Positions 36,955 to 47,454 of a stretch of DNA of 64,000 nucleotides are shown one piece after another. The notes below the pieces were generated by a model that had not been told where the DNA came from, did no database searches, and worked only from the letters and a program-made list of their open reading frames with translations. The translations under genes were made by a program, and so were the position numbers. The stretch's first letter is position 1. Every line of letters begins with the position of its first letter. Source of the DNA: an uncultured Chloroflexus sp. (GTDB taxonomy: Bacteria > Chloroflexota > Chloroflexia > Chloroflexales > Chloroflexaceae); contig NZ_CALFBQ010000056.1 in NCBI RefSeq assembly GCF_937951745.1, forward strand, positions 1 to 64,000, written 5' to 3'.

Positions 36955-38097
36955 ATGCTAAAACGACTCCTCTATGTGGTTGGCTCCCTTGGCCTGCTCA
37001 TCGGCATGTGGGGATTGTACGATCGGTTTGTCTATGGACATATGAACGCCAACTACGGCTCGTATGTGGTATGGGGGCTGTGGGTGGCACTCTATATGTT
37101 TTTTGCCGGCGTTGCCACCGGCGGCTTTATGCTGGCGACCCTCGATCTGTTGTTTGAATTGCCATTATTCCGTGGCAGTGGCCGGATGGCCCTGTGGGGA
37201 TCATTGGTCACCCTGCCGGCCGGTCTAGCTGCTATCGGTCTCGATCTTGGTCATATGACGCGGATTTGGAAAGTCTACCTCCAGCCCAATTTTGGGGCAG
37301 TAATGGCGCAACTGGTCTGGGGGTATACAATCTTTCTCATCATCATCATCGTCAGCCTCTGGCTCAGCTTCCGCCCCCAACCCTCACGCTGGCTGAAGCC
37401 GATCATGGTCGTTGGTCTCGTGTTAGCAATTTTTCTCAGCGGTGGTATCGGAGCATTGCTTGGTGTCAACCAGAACCGGGTAAGCTGGCATGTCAGCAAC
37501 TTGCCGGCCCAATTTCCTGTCTTTAACCTCACCTCTGGCGTTGCCCTGATGCTGATCGCCATCGGCTGGTTTGGCCCGGTACACGATCCGCGCCGTTCGC
37601 AACAGTTGCATGTATTGGGGTTAGGGCTGGTGGTGCTGCTACTGGTCAAAGGGTACTATCTGTGGACTGATGTCTCGCAGGCGCTTTACCAGAATAGCAG
37701 TCACGGCGCCGAGGCAATCAATCTGGTGCTGTTTGGCCCCTACGGTTGGGCCTTCTGGTTGCTGCAAATCGGTCTTGGTATGCTACTGCCACTGATCGTC
37801 TTAACGACGCCGATACGGAACAACGGCTTTGCTGCCGGGCTGATGGGCGTCTGTGTCTTGCTCGGCTTGGCCGTAGCCCGCGCTAACATTATCTTCCCGG
37901 CTCTCTCCCTCCCCGAACTGCGAGGTCTAGGTGAAGCCTTCCACGGCCCGCACCTGAGCTTTACTTATAGCCCAAGCCTGATGGAATGGGCAGTGACCGC
38001 TGGCATTGTCGGTGCCGCTACCATTGGCTTCGTTATAGGTGCCGATCGCTTACCACTCTTTAGCCGTCCGGTCAAATCTGCCGGTGCAGCCGATTAG
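36955..38097 (+). CDS. TtrC/NrfD-type quinol-linked membrane subunit
   Basis: A 380-residue membrane protein with about nine or ten helices of the NrfD/PsrC family (YVVWGLWVALYMFFAGVATGGFMLATL near the start, LDLGHMTRIWKVYLQPNFGAVMA, then HVSNLPAQFPVFNLTSGVALMLIA). Such subunits exchange electrons with menaquinone and hold no haem. The start at 36955 is set by GAGGAG 7 bases upstream. It anchors the B and A subunits at the outer face of the membrane. Confidence 0.87.
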   Translation: MLKRLLYVVGSLGLLIGMWGLYDRFVYGHMNANYGSYVVWGLWVALYMFFAGVATGGFMLATLDLLFELPLFRGSGRMALWGSLVTLPAGLAAIGLDLGHMTRIWKVYLQPNFGAVMAQLVWGYTIFLIIIIVSLWLSFRPQPSRWLKPIMVVGLVLAIFLSGGIGALLGVNQNRVSWHVSNLPAQFPVFNLTSGVALMLIAIGWFGPVHDPRRSQQLHVLGLGLVVLLLVKGYYLWTDVSQALYQNSSHGAEAINLVLFGPYGWAFWLLQIGLGMLLPLIVLTTPIRNNGFAAGLMGVCVLLGLAVARANIIFPALSLPELRGLGEAFHGPHLSFTYSPSLMEWAVTAGIVGAATIGFVIGADRLPLFSRPVKSAGAAD

Positions 38098-38138
38098 TCA
38101 TAGCGCAAGAACACCTGCGATACGACAGGAGTGTTGAT

Positions 38139-41100
38139 ATGAAACGACAGCACGACACCTCAACGCCTACTGGATCGAGCATGAGCCGGCGCGATTTCCT
38201 CAAGGTTTCGGCGTTACTCGGCGGCAGCGCTGCTTTGGCCGGCTGCGGCCCGCTCGCGAGCCTCTCGCGCGGTGAACCGATCGATCTGCCGCTGGTCGAT
38301 GCCGCTAACTCGATCCAAACCGTTTGTTTGCAGTGCAATACCGGCTGTGGCCTCAAGGTCAAGTTGCTCGATGGTGTGGCCGCTAAACTTGAAGGCAATC
38401 CCTACAGCCCTTGGACAATGGAGCCGCCGTTGCCCTATACAACCCCGATTAGTGCTAGCGGGCCAATTGATGGTGCGCTCTGCCCGAAAGGACAGGCCGG
38501 TATCCAGACCGCCTACGATCCGTACCGCTTGACAAAAGTGCTCAAGCGCAAACCGGGGACACCACGCGGAGCCGGTCAATGGATTACAATTGACTTTGAG
38601 CAGGCGATTACCGAGATCGTCGAAGGCGGCGATCTGTTTGGTGAAGGGCCGGTCGAAGGGTTACGCGCACTGTATGCGCTCAAAGATGCAAAGCTGGCCA
38701 AAGCGATGGCCGCCGCAGTGAACAATATTCTCGCTGCTAAGCCCGAAGAGAAGCCCGCACTAGTCGAGCAGTTCAAGCGTGACTTTGCCGAGCATCTCGA
38801 TGTATTGATCGACCCCGATCATCCTGATTTAGGGCCAAAGAATAACCAATTCGCCTTCATTTGGGGACGCTTGAAGAACGGACGTGGTGACTTAGTGCAG
38901 CGGTTCGTCAAGAGTGGCTTTGGCTCGGTCAATGCCAACGGCCACACGACGGTTTGCCAAGGTTCGCTCTACTTCACTGGTAAGGCTATGAGCGAACAGT
39001 TTGATCCGGCAACCGGTAAATTCACCGGTGGTCAAAAGTTCTACTGGCAAGCCGATTTGGGGAATGCTGAGTTTGTGATCTTTGTCGGCACTAATCACTT
39101 CGAGGCCAATTATGGCCCGACGCCACAATCACCCCGTATCACGCAAGGTGTGATTAACAACCGCATGCGGTACGTCGTCCTCGATCCACGCCTGAGCAAA
39201 CTGGCGAGTAAAGCGTGGAAGTGGTTCCCGATTAAGCCGGGAACCGACGCCGCCTTCGCGATGGGGATGATCCGCTGGATCATTGAGCAACAGCGCTATA
39301 ACGCCACCTTCCTCGCCGCTGCTAACAGAGCTGCCGCTACTGCCATTGGCGAACCGAGCTGGACGAACGCAACGTGGTTGGTCAAGATCAAAGACGGTAC
39401 ACCGGGCAAGTTCCTCCGCGCCAGTGAAATCGGTTTGACAACCGTCGTCGAAACGACCGATGCCGAAGGGAAGAAGACGAAACAGTACGTCACTACCGAT
39501 GGCACCAACTTCGCCTTCGATCCTTTCGTCGCGCTCGTCAACGGTACACCAACCCCGATCGATCCGAACAACCCCGAAGCTGTGCCGGTGATGGGTGATC
39601 TGCTGGTGAATACCGAGATTAACGGAATTCAGGTCAAGAGTGGCTTGCAGATTATCTATGAAGCAGCCAGCGTGCATACGATCGCGGAGTGGGCGGCGAT
39701 CGCCGATGTAACGGAAGAAGATATTATCGTTATCGCACGCGAATTTACCAGTCACGGCACCCGTGCCGTCGCCGACATCCACCGCGGGGCATCGCAACAT
39801 ACCAACGGCTTCTACACCAATTTCGCCTTCTACACCTTGAATGCACTCATTGGCAATTTTGACCATCGTGGTGGTCTGATCAAGCCTACCACCTATGACC
39901 GACTGGGTAGCAAGGCGAAAGGCCCATTCCTGATCGAAAAGATGAACAATGGCGCCAACGTGCCATTCGGCATTGACCTGCTGCGCACCAACACCGCTTA
40001 CGAGAAATCGACGCTGTTTAACGGCTATCCGGCACGGCGACCATGGTTCCCGCTCGCGACCGATGTCTATCAGGAAGATGTGCCCTCGATGGGTGACATG
40101 TACCCATACCAGATTAAGGTCGCAATGTTCTATATGTCGGCGATCAACTATGCACTGCCGGCGGCACAGACGGTGATCGAGATACTGGCCGACCCCAAGA
40201 AGATCCCGCTCATTATCACGAGTGATATTATGGTCGGTGAAACCAGCACCTACGCCGATTACATCTTCCCCGACCTGAGCTTCCTCGAACGCTGGGAATT
40301 CCACGGATCGCATCCGAGCGTCCCGTGGAAAGTAGAAAACATTCGCCAGCCGGCGATGAGCCTGCCTCACTGGCCGACTGTCAAGGTCTTCGGCGAAGAG
40401 ATTCCACTTAGCTTCGAGGCACTCGTGCTCGCTATCGCCGAGCGACTTGACCTGCCCGGCTTCGGGCCTAACGGCTTCGGCGAAGGCATTCCCTTTACCC
40501 GGCCCGAACATCTGTATCTCAAACTGGCGGCAAATATCGCTTTCGGCGAAAAGGAAGATGGTAGCGACGGCGTCCCACCGGCTGATGATGACGAGCTGGA
40601 AATCTTCCGACAAGCCCGCCGCTTCCTACCGCCAAGCGTGTTCGACGAAGCCAAGTGGCGCGCAGCAGTGGGAGACAACGAGCAACTCTGGCGGCAAACC
40701 GTTTACGTCCTTAACCGTGGCGGACGCTATCAAGCTTACGAGAAGGGTTGGAAGGGTCATTTGGCAGGCAATCCATACGCCAAACAGATCAACCTCTACC
40801 AAGAAAAGACGGCCAGTGCCATTAACTCGATGACCGGTAAACATCTGCTTGGATATCCCACCTACATTCCCGCCGGGCTAGCCGCCGACGGTACGCCAAT
40901 TGTTGACGAGGGCTATGATCTGCACCTGATCACCTACAAAGAAGTAATGATGGCCAAGGCGCGCGGCATCGCTGATTACTGGCTACTCGCACTGATGCCG
41001 GAAAATGCGATCTTGATGAACCGCATCGATGCCGAACGGCTCGGTCTGCGCACCGGTGACCGCGTGCGAATCAGCTCGGCCAGCAACCCTGAAGGTGTCT

Positions 41101-41393
41101 GGGATCTGCAGAATGGCACGCGCAAGCCGATGATCGGCAAGGTGAAGGTGATCGAGGGCATCCGCCCCGGTGTGATCGCGTTTCCACTTGGCTGGGGTCA
41201 TTTTGCTAGTGGCGCCAGTGAAATTGTGATTGATGGTGTTACCATTCCGGCAGACCCACGTCGTGCTACCGGTGTGCATGCCAACGCTGCAATGCGGGTC
41301 GATCCGGTGCTAAAGAATGTAACGTTGAGCGATTTGGTCGGTGGGAGTGCGGTGTTCTACGACTCGAAGGTGAAACTCGAAAAGGTAGGCTAA
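38139..41393 (+). CDS. TtrA/SrdA-like molybdopterin oxidoreductase catalytic subunit
   Basis: A 1084-residue Mo-bisPGD enzyme. The TAT signal SRRDFLK (16-22) is followed by LAGC (33-36), which could also be a lipobox. [4Fe-4S] cysteines are 63, 66, 70 and 115. Cys273 in HTTVCQGS is the likely Mo ligand. Stretches such as EIVEGGDLFGEGPVEGLRAL, AFAMGMIRWI and SWTNATWLV agree with what I remember of Salmonella TtrA, placing it with tetrathionate and Bacillus selenate (SrdA) reductases rather than DMSO or nitrate reductases. It is about 60 residues longer than TtrA. Direction and substrate are inferred. AGGAG lies 8 bases upstream, and a strong terminator follows. Confidence 0.83.
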   Translation: MKRQHDTSTPTGSSMSRRDFLKVSALLGGSAALAGCGPLASLSRGEPIDLPLVDAANSIQTVCLQCNTGCGLKVKLLDGVAAKLEGNPYSPWTMEPPLPYTTPISASGPIDGALCPKGQAGIQTAYDPYRLTKVLKRKPGTPRGAGQWITIDFEQAITEIVEGGDLFGEGPVEGLRALYALKDAKLAKAMAAAVNNILAAKPEEKPALVEQFKRDFAEHLDVLIDPDHPDLGPKNNQFAFIWGRLKNGRGDLVQRFVKSGFGSVNANGHTTVCQGSLYFTGKAMSEQFDPATGKFTGGQKFYWQADLGNAEFVIFVGTNHFEANYGPTPQSPRITQGVINNRMRYVVLDPRLSKLASKAWKWFPIKPGTDAAFAMGMIRWIIEQQRYNATFLAAANRAAATAIGEPSWTNATWLVKIKDGTPGKFLRASEIGLTTVVETTDAEGKKTKQYVTTDGTNFAFDPFVALVNGTPTPIDPNNPEAVPVMGDLLVNTEINGIQVKSGLQIIYEAASVHTIAEWAAIADVTEEDIIVIAREFTSHGTRAVADIHRGASQHTNGFYTNFAFYTLNALIGNFDHRGGLIKPTTYDRLGSKAKGPFLIEKMNNGANVPFGIDLLRTNTAYEKSTLFNGYPARRPWFPLATDVYQEDVPSMGDMYPYQIKVAMFYMSAINYALPAAQTVIEILADPKKIPLIITSDIMVGETSTYADYIFPDLSFLERWEFHGSHPSVPWKVENIRQPAMSLPHWPTVKVFGEEIPLSFEALVLAIAERLDLPGFGPNGFGEGIPFTRPEHLYLKLAANIAFGEKEDGSDGVPPADDDELEIFRQARRFLPPSVFDEAKWRAAVGDNEQLWRQTVYVLNRGGRYQAYEKGWKGHLAGNPYAKQINLYQEKTASAINSMTGKHLLGYPTYIPAGLAADGTPIVDEGYDLHLITYKEVMMAKARGIADYWLLALMPENAILMNRIDAERLGLRTGDRVRISSASNPEGVWDLQNGTRKPMIGKVKVIEGIRPGVIAFPLGWGHFASGASEIVIDGVTIPADPRRATGVHANAAMRVDPVLKNVTLSDLVGGSAVFYDSKVKLEKVG

Positions 41394-41416
41394 ACGCCAA
41401 TCCCGCTACCAATCCG

Positions 41417-41447
41417 AGAGGGGACATAGCAGTGCTATGCCCCCTCT
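41417..41447 (+). terminator. Terminator of the reductase operon
   Basis: AGAGGGG and CATAG pair with CTATG and CCCCTCT in one long stem with a single internal mismatch, starting 23 bases after the catalytic-subunit stop. TATGTTCT follows. Confidence 0.75.
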
Positions 41448-41591
41448 ATGTTCTGCCGCTATTACAACATCAGTATTCAGCCAGTGATTGTCTATCCATA
41501 CCCTAGCAAACCTACAAGCATAATCTGGTATGATACAGACATAGCACACTTCTGTACCGCATCGAGCGCAATACCACCGGGAGGATAGGCA

Positions 41592-42224
41592 GTGTCGGTT
41601 GATGAGCAGTTTGACACCACTTCATTACAATGGCTTATCGCACCTGAACCGCTCGCCGAATTGCTGCGCCGTTCATCGGCAATGCATCGGCACCTGTGCC
41701 CACGACAAGTACTCGGCGCACGGATGGGCATGTACGCTGGTGAGCTGCTGGGGTTGAAGCTACCGCAAACTAACAAACGGCTGTATGTCTTTGTTGAGAC
41801 CGACGGCTGTTTTGCCGATGGCGTAAGTGTTGCCACCGGCTGCTGGTTAGGACGGCGAACCATGCGGCTGATCGACGAGGGAAAAGTCGCAGCTACGTTT
41901 GTTGATACGCTCACCGGCCAAGCGTGGCGACTGGTGCCAAAACCCAACTCACGAGAGTTAGCTCATCAGTATGCACCCGAAGCTCGCAGCCGCTGGCATG
42001 CCTACTTGATCGCATACCAATTGATGCCGGTAACCGACCTGCTCGTGGCCCAACCGGTCACATTAACGGTTGATTTGAAAGCAATAATCAGCCGTAACGG
42101 CATCCGTACCACATGTGAGCGTTGCGGCGAGGAAATTATTAATGCCCGTGAGGTCATTTACGATGGGCAAGTAGTATGTCGCACCTGTGCGGGGGATAGA
42201 TACTACGTTGTGCGCCACGGGTAA
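41592..42224 (+). CDS. FmdE-like protein with C-terminal zinc finger
   Basis: A 210-residue protein. Residues about 28-175 match the FmdE N-terminal domain (HRHLCPRQVLGARMG, DGCFADGVSVATGCWLG). The C-terminus is a treble-clef zinc site, CERCGEE and CRTCAGD. FmdE-type proteins accompany molybdenum/tungsten formylmethanofuran dehydrogenase and other molybdoenzymes; their exact job is unclear. The GTG start follows GGGAGGAT. It has its own upstream region (TGGTATGAT at 41526-41534) after the reductase terminator, so it is a neighbour rather than an operon member. A link to molybdoenzyme maturation is inference. Confidence 0.78.
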   Translation: MSVDEQFDTTSLQWLIAPEPLAELLRRSSAMHRHLCPRQVLGARMGMYAGELLGLKLPQTNKRLYVFVETDGCFADGVSVATGCWLGRRTMRLIDEGKVAATFVDTLTGQAWRLVPKPNSRELAHQYAPEARSRWHAYLIAYQLMPVTDLLVAQPVTLTVDLKAIISRNGIRTTCERCGEEIINAREVIYDGQVVCRTCAGDRYYVVRHG

Positions 42225-42234
42225 CCCGTGGCGC
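42212..42234. terminator. Terminator overlapping the fmdE-like stop
   Basis: GCGCCACGGG and CCCGTGGCGC form a perfect 10-bp stem with loop TAA, and that TAA is the stop codon itself. It lies between the convergent fmdE-like and erpA-like genes. Confidence 0.65.
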
Positions 42235-42251
42235 CGAACATCAAGCACGAG

Positions 42252-42698
42252 TTAGTACCCGCAGGTACCGCACCCACCACCCACCGGTGCGTCATCGTCA
42301 TCCTCGCTGTAATCAGTATCACGGGCACGGAACGAATGGCCGCAACCGCACGATGATACCGCATTCGGATTATCAATCTTGAAGCCGCCACCCATTAGCG
42401 TGTCGACAAAATCGATCGACGCGCCCATCAAATAGTTGGCGCTAATCGGATCGACCAACACGCGCAGATTGCCGGCGTAGAACTCGTTATCACCCTCGCG
42501 CACCTCATCATCGAATGTCATGCCGTACTGGAGGCCCGAACAACCACCGCCGGCGACAAAGACGCGCAGGGCATAACCCTCAAGTTGCTTCTCTTGCATC
42601 ATCTTGAGCAAGCGAGTAGAAGCCGCTTCGCTGATCATTAACAGCGGTTGGGGGGTGGCCGATTGCACACCAATCTGATCGACACCAATCATCGTCAT
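42252..42698 (-). CDS. A-type iron-sulfur carrier (ErpA/IscA-like) with Cys-rich tail
   Basis: A 148-residue HesB/IscA-family protein with GGGCSGLQYGM and the paired cysteines in SSCGCGHSF that ligate the transferred Fe-S cluster. An acidic extension ends in GGGCGTCGY, adding two more cysteines beyond the usual family end. The start at 42698 has AAGGAG 8 bases upstream; an earlier in-frame ATG at 42770 gives an unrelated leader. It probably matures Fe-S proteins; no isc/suf genes are adjacent. Confidence 0.85.
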   Translation of the reverse strand: MTMIGVDQIGVQSATPQPLLMISEAASTRLLKMMQEKQLEGYALRVFVAGGGCSGLQYGMTFDDEVREGDNEFYAGNLRVLVDPISANYLMGASIDFVDTLMGGGFKIDNPNAVSSCGCGHSFRARDTDYSEDDDDAPVGGGCGTCGY

Positions 42699-42812
42699 GG
42701 ACGAACTCCTTGACCGTACTACGTAGCCGCCAGAGCGGCTATCTCCTTCGATAGATGAAGTATACACCATGTCAGCGCAAATTGCTAGTCGCAGCTTTCG
42801 TAAACCAGCTCC

Positions 42813-44576
42813 TTACCCAAGGATCAGCCGGTCAGCCACCATCACTGCGAACAGCAGCGCCAAATAGAGCAACGAATACTTGTACAAGCCCCAAATTGCC
42901 GCCTGATCACCTACCTTCCACACGGCCCACGCATCGCGCAGGAAGCGGAAACCGAACAGCAAGGCACCGACGAGGTATATCCAGCTCATTGCTCCAATCG
43001 CCACTGGCAATAGCGATACTGCTAGCATAATCGCCGAATAGACCAAAATCTGCCAGCGCGTCTCAGCTTCACCGGCTACCACCGGTAACATCGGTACACC
43101 GGCACGAGCATAATCTTTCTGCTTCACCAGTGCCAAAGCCCAAAAGTGCGGTGGCGTCCAGTAGAAGATGATGGCAAACAAGACCACCGCCATCAGGCTG
43201 ATCGAACCGGTCACCGCCGTCCATCCCACCAGCGGCGGGATCGCGCCGGCACCACCGCCGATAATGATGTTCTGCCACGTGCTGCGCTTAAGCACACCGG
43301 TGTAGAAATAGGCGTAGTAGATGATACCAAGAAAAGCGAAAAAGGCGGCCAACGGGGTCGTGAAGACCCAGAGCACAATGATCGACAATACACTGAGGAT
43401 CACGCCAAAGATGAACGCAGCCCGTGCTGAGATCCGTCCGCTTGGCACCGGTCGGCGGCTCGTGCGACCCATATTGATATCAATGTCGCTATCAAAAGCA
43501 CAGTTAATTGCGCCAGCCCCGCCCGCCGCCAAATAGCCGCCAATCATCGTCCACAACACCAGCCACCACGATGGCAATCCGGCTTCGGTGATAAACATCG
43601 TGGTCAACGTCGTCACCAGCAACAGCGAGATGACCTTGGGCTTAGTCAGGCTGATATAATCGGCCACCACCTCGCGCCATTTCGGTGTGGGACGAGCCAC
43701 GGCGGTCGTGGTGGTGAAGGTGAGCGGCGCGCGCTGCAATATGACAATTGCTGCCAACGCGCCGGCCCAGAGCAGGGTTGCGGCAGTTAGGCTGAGCAAA
43801 TGGCCGCCGGTGGGTAGGAACAAACCGGCTAGCGCCACGAGGGCCAGCACCGGCAAGAGCGGGCTATAGCGCGGCAAGGCCAGCGCCACTACCGACGTTT
43901 GTGCAGCCGGGTGCAACCGCCAGCGCGCCTCCACCGCCATCCACCCGGTTAACGCTGCCGCAAAGCTCAATGCACCCATGCTATTGGCCGGCAAAGCCGC
44001 TGCCATCTCGATCGCCGGGGCCACACTGCGCGCCCCAATCGCTAATGCCGCCACACCAGCCGCCGCTGCCCCCCACGACGCTAACCCGCGCAAGCGACGC
44101 TGGGTCTGCGCCGCCCGTCCGGCCAGCCGATCCGTCGCCGGCTGGGCCGGAATGACTACCAACAAAAAGGTGAGCGTCTGCGCGCCGAACGCTAGCAGCG
44201 CGCCAGTGAGGTGCCAAACATCGGCCACCATCGCCGGCATACCCCAAACCAGCAATGCGCCGGCCAATGCCTGCAACATAAAGAGCGCCAATGCGCCCAA
44301 CGCCGTCCAACGCGGCGCGCCCTGCGTCTCTGGCGCGCGCCACACCATCCATGTGCTGGCAATCACGGCCAGTAACGCGAGCGAGACAATGAGACGGTGA
44401 CCGAGCGAAATCCACACGAGCGGGTTCGCTTCGCTGCTCAGCGCGTCAAGGCACAACGGCCACGATGGACAAGCTGTTGCGCTGGCCGAGATTGTCACCA
44501 GCGCACCGGAAACAATGGTTGCCAACGTCAAGAGTAATCCAATCACCAAGATTCGCGCGAGATGACGAGCCGCCAT
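42813..44576 (-). CDS. CtaA-CtaB fusion (haem A synthase-like plus protohaem IX farnesyltransferase)
   Basis: A 587-residue membrane protein. The N-terminal half is CtaA/COX15-like: SGALVT...ACPSWPLC, SLGHRL and VWHLTG supply the first-half haem-binding histidines. The second CtaA half (about 165-290) is degenerate, with only isolated histidines (WRLHP, GGHLL). From about residue 300 it is CtaB: DYISLTKPKVISLLLVT, NCAFDSDIDINMGRTSRRP (prenyl-diphosphate-binding aspartates) and YTGVLKRSTWQN. The two act in succession in haem O and haem A synthesis for cytochrome oxidase. A small membrane protein gene precedes it by 65 bases. Confidence 0.87.
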   Translation of the reverse strand: MAARHLARILVIGLLLTLATIVSGALVTISASATACPSWPLCLDALSSEANPLVWISLGHRLIVSLALLAVIASTWMVWRAPETQGAPRWTALGALALFMLQALAGALLVWGMPAMVADVWHLTGALLAFGAQTLTFLLVVIPAQPATDRLAGRAAQTQRRLRGLASWGAAAAGVAALAIGARSVAPAIEMAAALPANSMGALSFAAALTGWMAVEARWRLHPAAQTSVVALALPRYSPLLPVLALVALAGLFLPTGGHLLSLTAATLLWAGALAAIVILQRAPLTFTTTTAVARPTPKWREVVADYISLTKPKVISLLLVTTLTTMFITEAGLPSWWLVLWTMIGGYLAAGGAGAINCAFDSDIDINMGRTSRRPVPSGRISARAAFIFGVILSVLSIIVLWVFTTPLAAFFAFLGIIYYAYFYTGVLKRSTWQNIIIGGGAGAIPPLVGWTAVTGSISLMAVVLFAIIFYWTPPHFWALALVKQKDYARAGVPMLPVVAGEAETRWQILVYSAIMLAVSLLPVAIGAMSWIYLVGALLFGFRFLRDAWAVWKVGDQAAIWGLYKYSLLYLALLFAVMVADRLILG

Positions 44577-44641
44577 ATCGATCCTCGCTATGCTCCAATA
44601 AGAGAATGCTGTAAAGGATTATTCGGTTTTGTTGATATTCG

Positions 44642-44854
44642 CTACGGTAACGCCGCATACGCCGCCACAAACAACGCTAGCGTCCCCAACGCGGTCACCA
44701 GCGTCCAGCCGAGATCGGCCCGGCCATCGCTGCGCGGCACATTGGCCGGCGCCGCCGAAGGTTGGCGATACAAGCGCCACGCCGCCACGATCAGGGGAAC
44801 TTGCCCGCCAACTGCAATCACCGCCGCGATCCAGAAAATAAACCATGCTAACAT
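44642..44854 (-). CDS. Small two-helix membrane protein upstream of ctaA-ctaB
   Basis: A 70-residue protein with two hydrophobic segments (about 1-24 and 46-68) joined by a polar loop PSAAPANVPRSDGRADL. GRADLGWTLVTALGTLALF loosely recalls the second helix of cytochrome oxidase subunit II (EIVWTxIPA), but there is no copper domain. The start at 44854 is set by GAGGG 5 bases upstream; an ATG at 44893 is an alternative. Co-orientation with the haem synthase fusion suggests an oxidase-assembly or subunit role, which is unproven. Confidence 0.55.
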   Translation of the reverse strand: MLAWFIFWIAAVIAVGGQVPLIVAAWRLYRQPSAAPANVPRSDGRADLGWTLVTALGTLALFVAAYAALP

Positions 44855-47400
<2,546 letters not shown>

Positions 47401-47411
47401 TAAGCGATGAG

Positions 47412-47442
47412 CGTAAGGGCAGGTTTGAAATCCGCCCTTACG
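47412..47442. terminator. Terminator between ligA and the DUF2342 gene
   Basis: CGTAAGGGC (47412-47420) and GCCCTTACG (47434-47442) form a perfect 9-bp stem in a short convergent interval. Confidence 0.65.
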
Positions 47443-47454
47443 ATCCACTGCGAC

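Noticed and set aside
39129-40613. A 494-codon open frame opposite the molybdopterin subunit gene
   Set aside because: It is a shadow of the real gene, with no family motif and no promoter or ribosome site.
32691-41393. Assignment as arsenite oxidase/arsenate reductase (ArxA/ArrA)
   Set aside because: The separate PhnD-like sensor and arsenic neighbours would fit, but the catalytic-subunit stretches and the B-C-A order agree better with TtrA/SrdA. Kept only as an alternative.
38139-41393. Selenocysteine use in the molybdopterin subunit
   Set aside because: The metal-ligand position is an ordinary cysteine codon and the frame has no internal TGA.
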